Assembly (NCBI GenBank): GCA_900542425.1 | Contig: UQNQ01000010.1 | Span: 1 to 53,238 of the forward strand | DNA: 53,238 nt | Source: an uncultured Eubacteriales bacterium | Lineage (GTDB): Bacteria > Bacillota > Clostridia > Oscillospirales > CAG-272 | Direction of reading: 5' to 3' | Shown here: positions 25,630 through 34,072 of the stretch, piece after piece | Layout: the number at the start of each line of letters is the position of its first letter | How positions within the stretch are numbered: position 1 is the stretch's first letter | Translations under genes and position numbers: made by a program | Notes under the pieces: generated by a model | Database searches by the model: none | The model's input: the letters and a program-made list of their open reading frames with translations, nothing else | Told to the model about the DNA's origin: nothing

Positions 25630-26271
25630 ATGAAAAACGTATATTCCATCGTTCTGTCGAGCGATGTAGTGGAAAAAATCGACCGGCTCGCCTATGAGAA
25701 CGGCACGAACCGTTCTAACATGATCAATCAGATTTTAGCGGAATACGTGTCCTATACGACACCGGAAAAACGGTTTCAGGAAATCTTCCGTCATATGCAG
25801 AATATGTTTGAAGGCAGTGCTCTCAAGGTGATGGAGCCGTCGGATACCATGTTTTCTTTGCGTTCGGCGCTTGCCTACAAGTATAATCCGACTGTGAAAT
25901 ACAGCGTGGAGCTATACCGCACGGAAAGTGAGGAAATCGGCGAATTACGGGTGTCCTTACGGACCCAAAATGCCGGTCTTGTCCTCTATATGACGCAGTT
26001 TTACCGGCTTTGGCATAAGATTGAAAAAAGCTATCGTACCGATGTTGCCTGTGCGATTTCCGACGGGAAGTACTCGAGAAAACTTGCGCTGCTCGATCGG
26101 ACCGGAGGTGTTTCTGAAATTGACATCGGGCAAGTGATTGCTACGTATATTGATGCGTTTGATCGGGCATTGAAAGCATTTTTCTATCATTTGGAGACGC
26201 CGTCGAGAGCAGTGGCGGCAGTAGAGGAAATTTACAGAGGTTATATTCTTGAAAACAGGGTTCTGATTTGA
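25630..26271 (+). CDS. Ribbon-helix-helix (CopG-like) regulator with extra C-terminal domain
   Basis: A 213-residue protein. Residues 3-45 fit a ribbon-helix-helix DNA-binding domain: a beta strand 'VYSIVLSSDVVEKIDRLA', then 'NRSNMINQILAEYV'. The remaining 165 residues form an unrecognised domain with an alternating strand pattern ('VKYSVELYR', 'ELRVSLRTQNAGLVLYM') and C-terminal helices; it could sense a ligand or protein. The start is the ATG at 25630 behind a GGGGAG-rich stretch; the longer in-frame reading begins in the promoter. It sits 34 bases before clpB on one transcript, which suggests it controls the chaperone, perhaps through the repeats at 25547-25580. Confidence 0.75.
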   Translation: MKNVYSIVLSSDVVEKIDRLAYENGTNRSNMINQILAEYVSYTTPEKRFQEIFRHMQNMFEGSALKVMEPSDTMFSLRSALAYKYNPTVKYSVELYRTESEEIGELRVSLRTQNAGLVLYMTQFYRLWHKIEKSYRTDVACAISDGKYSRKLALLDRTGGVSEIDIGQVIATYIDAFDRALKAFFYHLETPSRAVAAVEEIYRGYILENRVLI

Positions 26272-26305
26272 ATCGGAACGATTTCGTATATCAGGGGGTG
26301 AGGAT

Positions 26306-28897
26306 ATGAATCTTCAGAAATTTACACAAAAAAGCCTTGAGGCGCTGAAAGATGCGCAGACGCTGATGGCGTCAAAGGGAAACAGTCAAATTACGCAGGA
26401 GCATCTGATGCTTGCTTTAATTGACGGGGAAGGCGGAATTGCCGCTGACCTTATCCGACGCGCAGGTGCTTCGGTCGAGGTCATGCGGGCAGAGCTTTCC
26501 TCTGCCGTGGACGAGAGTCCCAGAATGACAGGCGGTTCTGTAGAAGCAGATAAAATTTATATTTCAAGGGAGCTGGAATCAGCACTTGCGGCGGCAGAAA
26601 CGATTGCCTCCAAAATGAAGGATGAATATGTTTCCGTTGAACATATCATTCTCGGCATTCTGGATAAACCGTCTGACAGTATGAGAAAGATTCTGAAAAA
26701 TGCAGGCTTGGAGAGAGGCGCCTTTGAAAAAGCCGTGAAGGAAATCAGGGGCAGTCAGAGAGTAACAAACGACAATCCGGAAGAAACTTATGATGCGCTG
26801 GGTAAATATGGTCAGGATCTGACAGCACTTGCGAGAAACCAAAAGCTTGATCCTGTTATCGGCAGGGATGAAGAAATCCGTCATACCATCCGGATTCTTT
26901 CCAGAAAAACCAAAAACAATCCGTGCTTAATCGGAGAACCGGGCGTCGGAAAAACCGCAATTGCGGAGGGCCTCGCTATCCGAATTGTGCATGGGGATGT
27001 ACCGGAAAATCTGAAAGACCGTACCATTTTTTCCTTGGATATGGGCGCGCTGATTGCGGGTGCGAAGTTTCGCGGCGAGTTTGAAGAGCGGCTGAAAGCT
27101 GTCTTGAATGAAATTAAGGCAAGCGATGGAAAAATCATTCTTTTCATTGATGAGCTGCATACCATTGTCGGCGCCGGAAAAGCGGATGGCGCAATGGACG
27201 CCGGCAATCTGCTCAAACCAATGCTGGCGCGTGGAGAGCTTCACTGTATTGGAGCGACAACTTTGAATGAATATCGAAAATATATCGAAAAAGACCCTGC
27301 GCTTGAACGCAGATTTCAACCGGTTCTGGTGGAGGAGCCGACAGTGGAGGATACCATTTCTATTCTGCGTGGACTGAAGGAGCGTTATGAGGTCTATCAT
27401 GGCGTCAAAATTCAGGATCAGGCTTTGATCGCTGCTGCCGTGCTTTCCAATCGCTATATTTCCGACCGCTTTTTGCCTGATAAGGCGATCGACCTTGTGG
27501 ATGAGGCATGCGCGCTTATCAAGACGGAGATGGATTCGATGCCGACAGAAATGGATGAAATTTCTCATAAAATTATGCAGCTTGAAATTGAAGAGGCTGC
27601 ACTTACCAAGGAAACCGATAAGCTTGCAGTGGAACATCTTTCCGAAATCCGTGCCGAACTGGCACAGTTGCGTGAAACATTTTCCGGCATGAAAGCAAAA
27701 TGGGAGAATGAAAAAGAGTCTATCGGCAAGGTTCAGAAAATTCGCGAGGAAATCGAGAAAACCAACGCCGAAATTGAAAGAGCGCAGTCTGCTTACGATC
27801 TTGCAAAGGCAGCGGAACTGAAATACGGAAAGCTGCCGAATCTCCAAAAGGAGCTTTCCGAAGAGGAAACAAAGGCGGAAACTTCGAAGAACACGCTTTT
27901 GCGGGATCGTGTGACAGAAGAGGAAATCGCCAAAATTGTTTCACGCTGGACAGGAATCCCGGTATCCAAACTGATGGAAGGTGAACGCGATAAGCTTTTG
28001 GGGCTTTCCGGAATTCTGCACCGTCGTGTGATCGGTCAGGATGAGGCGGTAGAGAAGGTATGCGATGCTATTTTGCGTTCGCGTGCCGGTATTCAAGATC
28101 CGAAGCGTCCGATTGGCTCTTTTCTGTTTCTCGGTCCTACCGGCGTCGGAAAAACCGAGCTTGCCAAAGCGCTTGCCGAGGCACTCTTTGATGACGAACA
28201 TAATATGATTCGGATTGATATGAGTGAATATATGGAGAAATATTCCGTATCAAGACTCATTGGTGCGCCTCCCGGTTATGTCGGTTATGACGAGGGCGGT
28301 CAGCTTACCGAGGCGGTACGCCGCAAACCGTACTCTGTCGTACTGTTCGATGAAGTCGAAAAAGCACATCCGGATGTCTTTAATGTTCTTTTGCAGGTGC
28401 TTGACGACGGACGTATTACAGACAGTCAGGGCAGGACGGTTGATTTTAAGAACACCATTATTATTATGACATCCAATCTCGGGTCTGATATCATTCTTGA
28501 CGGGATCGATGCGGACGGTGCCATCAGTGCCGCAGCCCGGGATTCCGTGACGGCACTCCTTCGTCGTTCTTTCCGCCCAGAATTCCTTAACCGGATTGAT
28601 GAAATTGTATTTTATCGGCCGCTTACCAAAGAAAACATTTACGGTATCGTGGATTTGCTTGTTGCGGATCTTGAAAAACGTCTTTCCGATAAGAGAATCG
28701 GGCTTTCGGTCACGACCGCGGCGAAGGATTTCATCATTTCCTCTGCCTATGATCCGACTTATGGTGCGCGTCCTCTGAAGAGATTTCTGCAGTCAAAGGT
28801 GGAAACGTTGATTGCCCGCAAAATTATTGCGGAGGATATTGCTCCTGATACGGTTATCACCATTGATGTAGAAAACGGGGAACTTGTTGCAAAATAA
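26306..28897 (+). CDS. clpB: ATP-dependent disaggregase ClpB
   Basis: An 863-residue Hsp100 chaperone of normal ClpB length. It has an N domain (residues 1-140), AAA-1 with Walker A 'GEPGVGKTAIAEGLA' near residue 212, then a coiled-coil middle domain (about 405-525, 'KIREEIEKTNAEIERAQ'). AAA-2 has Walker A 'GPTGVGKTELAKALAEALF' near 610 and arginine-finger regions. The middle domain distinguishes it from ClpC/ClpE and shows it works with DnaK to pull apart aggregates rather than feeding ClpP. Translation starts at ATG with GGGGGTGAGG just upstream. The RHH regulator gene precedes it in the same operon, in place of the HrcA/CIRCE control known for some clpB genes. Confidence 0.98.
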   Translation: MNLQKFTQKSLEALKDAQTLMASKGNSQITQEHLMLALIDGEGGIAADLIRRAGASVEVMRAELSSAVDESPRMTGGSVEADKIYISRELESALAAAETIASKMKDEYVSVEHIILGILDKPSDSMRKILKNAGLERGAFEKAVKEIRGSQRVTNDNPEETYDALGKYGQDLTALARNQKLDPVIGRDEEIRHTIRILSRKTKNNPCLIGEPGVGKTAIAEGLAIRIVHGDVPENLKDRTIFSLDMGALIAGAKFRGEFEERLKAVLNEIKASDGKIILFIDELHTIVGAGKADGAMDAGNLLKPMLARGELHCIGATTLNEYRKYIEKDPALERRFQPVLVEEPTVEDTISILRGLKERYEVYHGVKIQDQALIAAAVLSNRYISDRFLPDKAIDLVDEACALIKTEMDSMPTEMDEISHKIMQLEIEEAALTKETDKLAVEHLSEIRAELAQLRETFSGMKAKWENEKESIGKVQKIREEIEKTNAEIERAQSAYDLAKAAELKYGKLPNLQKELSEEETKAETSKNTLLRDRVTEEEIAKIVSRWTGIPVSKLMEGERDKLLGLSGILHRRVIGQDEAVEKVCDAILRSRAGIQDPKRPIGSFLFLGPTGVGKTELAKALAEALFDDEHNMIRIDMSEYMEKYSVSRLIGAPPGYVGYDEGGQLTEAVRRKPYSVVLFDEVEKAHPDVFNVLLQVLDDGRITDSQGRTVDFKNTIIIMTSNLGSDIILDGIDADGAISAAARDSVTALLRRSFRPEFLNRIDEIVFYRPLTKENIYGIVDLLVADLEKRLSDKRIGLSVTTAAKDFIISSAYDPTYGARPLKRFLQSKVETLIARKIIAEDIAPDTVITIDVENGELVAK

Positions 28898-28900
28898 ATC

Positions 28901-28931
28901 AAAAAAGACCTGCTGCGGCAGGTCTTTTTTT
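28901..28931 (+). terminator. Intrinsic terminator after clpB
   Basis: Stem GACCTGC/GCAGGTC extended by A-T pairs, 4-base loop, then a run of T; it starts 4 bases after the stop codon. Confidence 0.95.
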
Positions 28932-28970
28932 GTGATCCGGAGAAAGCTCTGCTTTTTCTGAAAAATAAGG

Positions 28971-28999
28971 TTGAAAAAGCAAAACAACAGTGGTATACT
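28971..28999 (+). promoter_or_regulatory. Promoter of the DUF2156-GNAT gene
   Basis: TTGAAA (28971-28976), 17 bases, TATACT (28994-28999). The predicted start near 29006 leaves only about 20-30 bases of leader. Confidence 0.75.
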
Positions 29000-29025
29000 A
29001 AATAAGAATATTGTAATAAAAACTT

Positions 29026-30435
29026 ATGGGAAAATTTATGCTTACTTTTACACCGATTGATGAAAAAAATGCCGAGCAAGTCGGAAAATATTATTCTTCT
29101 TGTCCCTATCGGCTCAGTGATTATTCTTTAGGGTTGAAACTAATGTGGCGGTATATGCTGGGCTCAGAATATACAGTTTCTCATGGCTGTTTGGTTGTGC
29201 GCAGCAAAATCCGTGGAAGATATGCGTTTGATTATCCATTCGCGGTGGAGGAAAATGCCGATATTGAGGGTGCATTGGCGGATATGGCAGCTTTTTGTTC
29301 AGAGAACTTTTTGCCGTTTGAATTTTCCGCAGTACCTCGTGAATTTGTGCATGTCATTCTTGAACGCTATCCGAATGTGGAAACACGGGTCTTCCGAAAT
29401 TACAATGACTATTTGTATGCCGCATCTGATTTTATTGCTTTTTCGGGAAAGCGCTATGCGGGACAGCGCAATCATGTGAAAAAATTCCACACAAAATATC
29501 CCGGGGCAGTGTTCCGCGAGCTGACCGTGGAGGATGCACCGCTTATTCATGCATTTCGAGAACGCTTTATGGAAGAATTCCATAAAAATTCTTATGGTGC
29601 GAAAAATGAATTGGAGCGCGCTTGGCATATGCTTCGCTTTGTCGGCACTCCTTTGTTTCGATGCGGCGGCTTTATGTTAAACGGAGAATTGATTTCCTTT
29701 TGTCTTGCTGAAAAATGCGGAGACACGCTGGTTGATCATATTGAAAAAGCACTTCCGGATTATGAGGGGATTTATCCTGCGATGGTGCAGGAATTTGCCC
29801 GAATGTTCGCTTCCGATGTGCAGTATATCAACCGTGAGGATGATGCAGGCGACCGTGGACTGCGCACTTCAAAAATGCAGTATCAGCCGATTGAAATTTT
29901 GGAAAAATATTCTGTAAAGGTCAAAAACGAATTATATCATGTAGAAAAAATCCCCGTGCTGGAGACGGAACGTCTTACGCTGGATGCGATCACCGAGGAG
30001 GATATCCCTGCTTATAATCGGCTTTGCCTTGACGATGAGCGCAATCGCTACTGGGGCTATGACTATCGGATTGACTGTGAAAACCCTGACGATGAGTATT
30101 TCTATCTCGATCAGAAAAAAGATTTCGGCAGCAGTACGGCGATGAATTTTGCGATTCGGCTTGACGGAACATTCATCGGAGAGATTATTTTATATCATTT
30201 TGATTTTCGCGGCGGTGCGGAAGCCGGCGTTCGGATTCTTCCGGAATTTGAAGGACACGGCTATGCGAAAGAAGCTTATGCCGCAGCGTGTGAGTATGCC
30301 CTTTACGGAATCGGAATGTATGAGATTCGCGGAAAGTGCTGCAAAGAAAATTTGAGATCAAAGAACATGCTTGCATCGGTGATGCGTCCTGCAGGCGAGG
30401 ATGATACGTATTATTATTTCCGGCGGACAGTATAA
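29026..30435 (+). CDS. DUF2156 domain fused to a GNAT N-acetyltransferase
   Basis: A 469-residue two-domain protein. Residues about 1-300 are a DUF2156-type domain, itself a double GNAT-like fold related to the catalytic part of lysyl-phosphatidylglycerol synthase ('NHVKKFHTKYP', 'EEFHKNSYG', 'YINREDDAGDRGLRTSK'). Residues about 310-469 are a RimJ/RimL-type acetyltransferase beginning 'VLETERLTLDAITEEDI' with acetyl-CoA loop 'EGHGYAKEA'. Possible jobs are transfer of aminoacyl or acyl groups to lipid or peptide amines, but the substrate is unknown. Neither ATG at 29026 nor 29038 has a good ribosome site; the first is given. Transcribed alone or with the following HAD gene (93-base gap). Confidence 0.85.
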   Translation: MGKFMLTFTPIDEKNAEQVGKYYSSCPYRLSDYSLGLKLMWRYMLGSEYTVSHGCLVVRSKIRGRYAFDYPFAVEENADIEGALADMAAFCSENFLPFEFSAVPREFVHVILERYPNVETRVFRNYNDYLYAASDFIAFSGKRYAGQRNHVKKFHTKYPGAVFRELTVEDAPLIHAFRERFMEEFHKNSYGAKNELERAWHMLRFVGTPLFRCGGFMLNGELISFCLAEKCGDTLVDHIEKALPDYEGIYPAMVQEFARMFASDVQYINREDDAGDRGLRTSKMQYQPIEILEKYSVKVKNELYHVEKIPVLETERLTLDAITEEDIPAYNRLCLDDERNRYWGYDYRIDCENPDDEYFYLDQKKDFGSSTAMNFAIRLDGTFIGEIILYHFDFRGGAEAGVRILPEFEGHGYAKEAYAAACEYALYGIGMYEIRGKCCKENLRSKNMLASVMRPAGEDDTYYYFRRTV

Positions 30436-30528
30436 ACTGGCTTGACTTTTTGAAAAGGAAGGCATGGTATTGTTTTTCTATCCGGCATCGGAAGAAAACA
30501 TAAAAAATAGAAAAGGAACTTTTGATTT

Positions 30529-31173
30529 ATGTTAAGAGCGATTATTTTTGATATGGACGGAACAATCTGCGACTCGTTTCCTCTTATGATACGCAGCCTG
30601 CGCGAATCGATTGAACCGATTGTCGGTCATCCGGTTTCCGATGAGGATTTTATGGAAGCGCTGGGTCCGAATGAAAAAGGAATTATCACGAATATGCTTG
30701 GCGACCGCTATGAGAAGGCGGCGAAGCGTTATGATACTTTGTATGAAACGTATCTTCCGGAGATGTGTCCCTCTCCATTTCATGGAATCGGTGAAATTTT
30801 TGAATATCTCAAACAAAAGAATATGAAAACAGCACTTGTGACGGGCAAGAATAAGACATCCTGCGATATTACATTAAGACAGTTTGGCATGGAAAATGCT
30901 TTTGACGCAGTGGAGTATGGTTCACCCGTTGGCTCACGTAAGAAAGAAGCTATCGGCATTGTCCTTGACAAGTTCGGAATCTGTCCGAAGGAGGCTCTTT
31001 ATCTTGGGGACGCACCCAGCGATACGGTATTTTCTCATGAACTGGGACTTCAGGCAGCGGCGGCGCTTTGGGCGCCTTCTACCAATGTGGAGGAAACGCT
31101 TGCGGCAGGACCGGATATTGTTTGCCGTACCCCGGCGGATTTTTTGAGATTTTTAAAGGAAACGCTCGGATAA
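30529..31173 (+). CDS. HAD-superfamily phosphatase, phosphoglycolate phosphatase/PpaX-like
   Basis: A 214-residue HAD hydrolase: motif I 'FDMDGTICDSFP' with nucleophile D8 and general acid D10, motif II 'ALVTGKNK', motif III Lys in 'GSRKKEAIG' and motif IV 'YLGDAPSD'. A helical cap between residues 15 and 85 marks subfamily I (PGP, PpaX and beta-phosphoglucomutase relatives). The substrate cannot be fixed from sequence; phosphoglycolate or pyrophosphate are the usual ones. The start ATG has AAAGGA about 11 bases upstream. The following RF3 gene begins 26 bases after its stop, so they are likely co-transcribed. Confidence 0.88.
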   Translation: MLRAIIFDMDGTICDSFPLMIRSLRESIEPIVGHPVSDEDFMEALGPNEKGIITNMLGDRYEKAAKRYDTLYETYLPEMCPSPFHGIGEIFEYLKQKNMKTALVTGKNKTSCDITLRQFGMENAFDAVEYGSPVGSRKKEAIGIVLDKFGICPKEALYLGDAPSDTVFSHELGLQAAAALWAPSTNVEETLAAGPDIVCRTPADFLRFLKETLG

Positions 31174-31199
31174 AACGATCAGGAAAGGGAATATAACAC

Positions 31200-32792
31200 T
31201 TGGAAAATTTTAAAAAAGAAATTGAGAGGCGCCGGACATTTGCAATCATATCCCATCCGGATGCGGGAAAAACCACTTTGACGGAAAAGCTGCTTCTTTA
31301 CGGCGGTGCCATTTTACAGGCCGGAGCGGTAAAAGGAAAAGCGGCAGATAGGCATGCGGTCTCCGACTGGATGGAGCTTGAAAAAAAGAGGGGAATTTCC
31401 ATCACCTCGTCGGTCATGCAGTTTCAATATGAGGGCTACTGCATCAATATTCTCGATACACCGGGACACCAAGACTTTTCAGAGGATACGTACCGCACGC
31501 TGATGGCTGCTGACAGTGCGGTTATGGTAATCGATGCGGCGAAAGGTATTGAACCGCAAACAAGGAAGCTGTTCAAGGTTTGTGCGATGCGGGGAATTCC
31601 GATTTTTACTTTTATCAATAAGCTTGACAGAGAAGCACGCGATCCGTTTGATTTGATGGACGAGTTGGAAAAGGAATTCGGGATCGGCACCTATCCGATG
31701 AATTGGCCGATCGGCTGCGGACAGTCATTCCGAGGCGTATTTGACAGAGAAAACCGCCGGATTCTCGTATTCAATGCCAAAAACCGCGGACAAAGCAAGC
31801 TGGAATCCATTGCGTGCGATATTACCGATACGGAGAAACTGGATGAAATCATCGGAGAGGAGCGCCGGCGCGAGCTTTGCGAGCAGGTGGAACTGCTTGA
31901 TGCGGCGAGCTTTGACTTTGATATGGAAAAAGTGCGCGAGGGAAAGCTCAGCCCTGTCTTTTTCGGCTCGGCGCTGACCAATTTCGGTGTGGAACCGTTT
32001 CTCGAGAGCTTTCTTCGGATGACGACACCGCCGCTGCCGAGAAAAGCAGGAGAAACCATGGTGGATCCCTTTTGTGGAGAGTTTTCTGCCTTTGTGTTTA
32101 AAATTCAGGCAAATATGAATAAAGCGCACCGTGACAGGCTTGCTTTTCTGCGTATCTGTTCCGGCAAATTTGAGCGGGGTGAGGAATATTACCACGTTCA
32201 GGAGGGAAAGACCATTAAACTTTCCCAGCCGCAGCAGCTGATGGCTCAGGAACGTGAAATCGTGGATGAGGCGTATGCAGGTGACATTATCGGTGTGTTT
32301 GACCCCGGTATTTTTTCCATTGGAGATACGATTTGTTCTCCGAAAATGAAAATTGTTTATGAAGGAATTCCGACGTTCGCGCCGGAGCATTTTGCGACGG
32401 TAGAACAAGTGGATACGATGAAGCGAAAACAATTTGTCAAGGGCATGAATCAGATTGCGCAAGAGGGTGCGATTCAGATCTTCTTTGAACCCGGCGGCGG
32501 CATGGAACGTGTCATTGTCGGCGTGGTCGGCGTTTTGCAATTTGAAGTTCTGGAATATCGTTTGAAAAGCGAATATGGAGTGGATGTGCGCCGGTCCAAT
32601 CTTTCCTATCAATATATTCGTTGGATCGAAAATGAGGAGATTCGTCCGTCGCTGCTGAATCTCACATCCGATACCAAATGGGTGCAGGACTTCCGCGGAA
32701 AAAATCTGCTCATTTTTACAAGTGAATGGAATATCCGCTGGGCTTTGGAGAAAAATCCGGGGTTGATTCTTTCGGAATTCAGCCGGAACTAA
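31200..32792 (+). CDS. prfC: Peptide chain release factor 3
   Basis: A 530-residue translational GTPase that removes RF1/RF2 from the ribosome after termination. G1 'HPDAGKTT' (residues 19-26), the switch region 'KRGISITSSVMQF', G3 'DTPGH' and G4 'NKLDRE' are intact. The insertion 'AVKGKAADRHAVSDWMELE' and the C-terminal 'MERVIVGVVGVLQFEVLEYR' are characteristic of RF3 rather than EF-G. The start codon is TTG at 31200 behind GGAAAGGGA; the 'MENFKKEIERRRTFAIISHP' terminus matches the family. RF3 is missing from many Firmicutes, so its presence here is a useful lineage marker. Confidence 0.96.
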   Translation: MENFKKEIERRRTFAIISHPDAGKTTLTEKLLLYGGAILQAGAVKGKAADRHAVSDWMELEKKRGISITSSVMQFQYEGYCINILDTPGHQDFSEDTYRTLMAADSAVMVIDAAKGIEPQTRKLFKVCAMRGIPIFTFINKLDREARDPFDLMDELEKEFGIGTYPMNWPIGCGQSFRGVFDRENRRILVFNAKNRGQSKLESIACDITDTEKLDEIIGEERRRELCEQVELLDAASFDFDMEKVREGKLSPVFFGSALTNFGVEPFLESFLRMTTPPLPRKAGETMVDPFCGEFSAFVFKIQANMNKAHRDRLAFLRICSGKFERGEEYYHVQEGKTIKLSQPQQLMAQEREIVDEAYAGDIIGVFDPGIFSIGDTICSPKMKIVYEGIPTFAPEHFATVEQVDTMKRKQFVKGMNQIAQEGAIQIFFEPGGGMERVIVGVVGVLQFEVLEYRLKSEYGVDVRRSNLSYQYIRWIENEEIRPSLLNLTSDTKWVQDFRGKNLLIFTSEWNIRWALEKNPGLILSEFSRN

Positions 32793-32874
32793 AGGGCGAA
32801 ATGCGTTGTGTGGACAGAGAAATGACGGGTAAGGGAAGTTTTTTGAAGAATACAGAGAAAGGATACGATCATAT

Positions 32875-33309
32875 ATGAAAATTCAAATTGCAAAGCTGCG
32901 GGATTCCGCTCGGATTCCCTCGCGCGGTTCCGCTTCGGCTGCCGGCTATGACCTTTATGCCTGTATGGATCATGATGTGACGATTATGCCCGGCGGCTCT
33001 GTCAAAATCGGCACCGGACTTGCCATTGCGGTGCCGGAAGGTTATTTCGGGGCTATTTTTGCACGAAGCGGACTTGCCGCAAAAGAAGGACTTCGCCCTG
33101 CCAACTGTGTCGGCGTTGCGGATTCTGATTATCGGGGAGAATATATGATCGTTTTGCACAACGATTCCGAGATGCCGCGTACGGTGCATCCCGGAGACCG
33201 GATCGCACAGCTTGTCATTTTGCCGTACTTGCCCGCTGAATTTGAAGAGACAGAGCGGCTAGATGATACCGGACGCGGTTCAGGAGGCTTCGGAAGTACC
33301 GGAAAATAA
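32875..33309 (+). CDS. dut: dUTP diphosphatase, trimeric type
   Basis: A 144-residue dUTPase that converts dUTP to dUMP and keeps uracil out of DNA. All five family motifs are visible: 'SAAGYDLYA' (1), 'PGGSVKIGTGLAI' (2), 'ARSGLAAKEG' leading to 'VGVADSDYRGE' (3), 'PGDRIAQLVI' (4), and the Gly-rich 'RGSGGFGSTGK' (5) that closes over the substrate. Length is typical. It lies 82 bases after prfC with AGAAAGGA ahead of the start; no promoter was recognised in the gap. Confidence 0.97.
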   Translation: MKIQIAKLRDSARIPSRGSASAAGYDLYACMDHDVTIMPGGSVKIGTGLAIAVPEGYFGAIFARSGLAAKEGLRPANCVGVADSDYRGEYMIVLHNDSEMPRTVHPGDRIAQLVILPYLPAEFEETERLDDTGRGSGGFGSTGK

Positions 33310-33360
33310 TTTCATGCTTTCGGGGTGGAATGAAGTCGAATAAAACCTTGAGGTCTGCCA

Positions 33361-33972
33361 ATGGATAACAAAGATTCCTATAATAAAATTTGTGAGAAAT
33401 GGCATGAATTCAGACAGCATACCGAAATCAATCCTTGTATTGTCAGTTTTGTAGAGAATTTGCCGTCTTGTTCAAAAGTACTGGATATTGGATGCGGAAC
33501 GGGATATCCCATAGACGCCTATTTGACGAGCTGTGGATTTCAGGTTACCGGTATTGATATTTCGGAGGAAATGATAGAAAAAGCCAAAGCGATGAATTTG
33601 TCAGGTGCCGTTTTCTTGGTAAGAGATCTTTTGCATTTTCTTCCGTCTGAAAAGTATGATGCCGTGATTGCATTTGATTCCCTGTGGCATATCGCATATG
33701 ACCGGCAGACAGAAATTTACGGGATGATTGCATCTTTTATGAATGTTGGCGGATATTTTTTCTTTACACACGGAAAACATGACGGACAAGTTGTCGGAAC
33801 GATGTTTGGTGAAAAATTTTATTACAGTGCGCTGGACAAAAAAACCGTCCATGCCCTTTTGATACAAAACGGATTTTCGGTGATTTCCTCTGTGGAGGAC
33901 TATGAAGATCCGATAACAGGGGACCGCGAACTGATGATTATTGCTCGGAAAGAGAAATCATATGTGATATAG
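33361..33972 (+). CDS. Class I SAM-dependent methyltransferase
   Basis: A 203-residue Rossmann-fold methyltransferase. Motif I is 'VLDIGCGTGYPID', motif post-I is 'VTGIDISEEMIEKAK', and 'YDAVIAFDSLWHI' is the motif II region. A C-terminal beta hairpin includes 'GGYFFFTHGKHDG'. It belongs to the broad Methyltransf_11/25 group with small-molecule substrates; nothing here identifies which. GAGG lies 7 bases ahead of the ATG. It is 51 bases after dut and precedes a new promoter. Confidence 0.85.
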   Translation: MDNKDSYNKICEKWHEFRQHTEINPCIVSFVENLPSCSKVLDIGCGTGYPIDAYLTSCGFQVTGIDISEEMIEKAKAMNLSGAVFLVRDLLHFLPSEKYDAVIAFDSLWHIAYDRQTEIYGMIASFMNVGGYFFFTHGKHDGQVVGTMFGEKFYYSALDKKTVHALLIQNGFSVISSVEDYEDPITGDRELMIIARKEKSYVI

Positions 33973-33999
33973 TAAGAACGATAAAAGTGTATTTTTTTA

Positions 34000-34028
34000 T
34001 TTACAAATCTATTTTTTTATTGTATAAT
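34000..34028 (+). promoter_or_regulatory. Promoter of the pseudokinase-ruvX-glyS operon
   Basis: TTTACA (34000-34005), 17 bases, TATAAT (34023-34028). Confidence 0.75.
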
Positions 34029-34072
34029 CAATCCATGATAAGATGCTGAAAAACAAGGGGAGGACGATTGCA

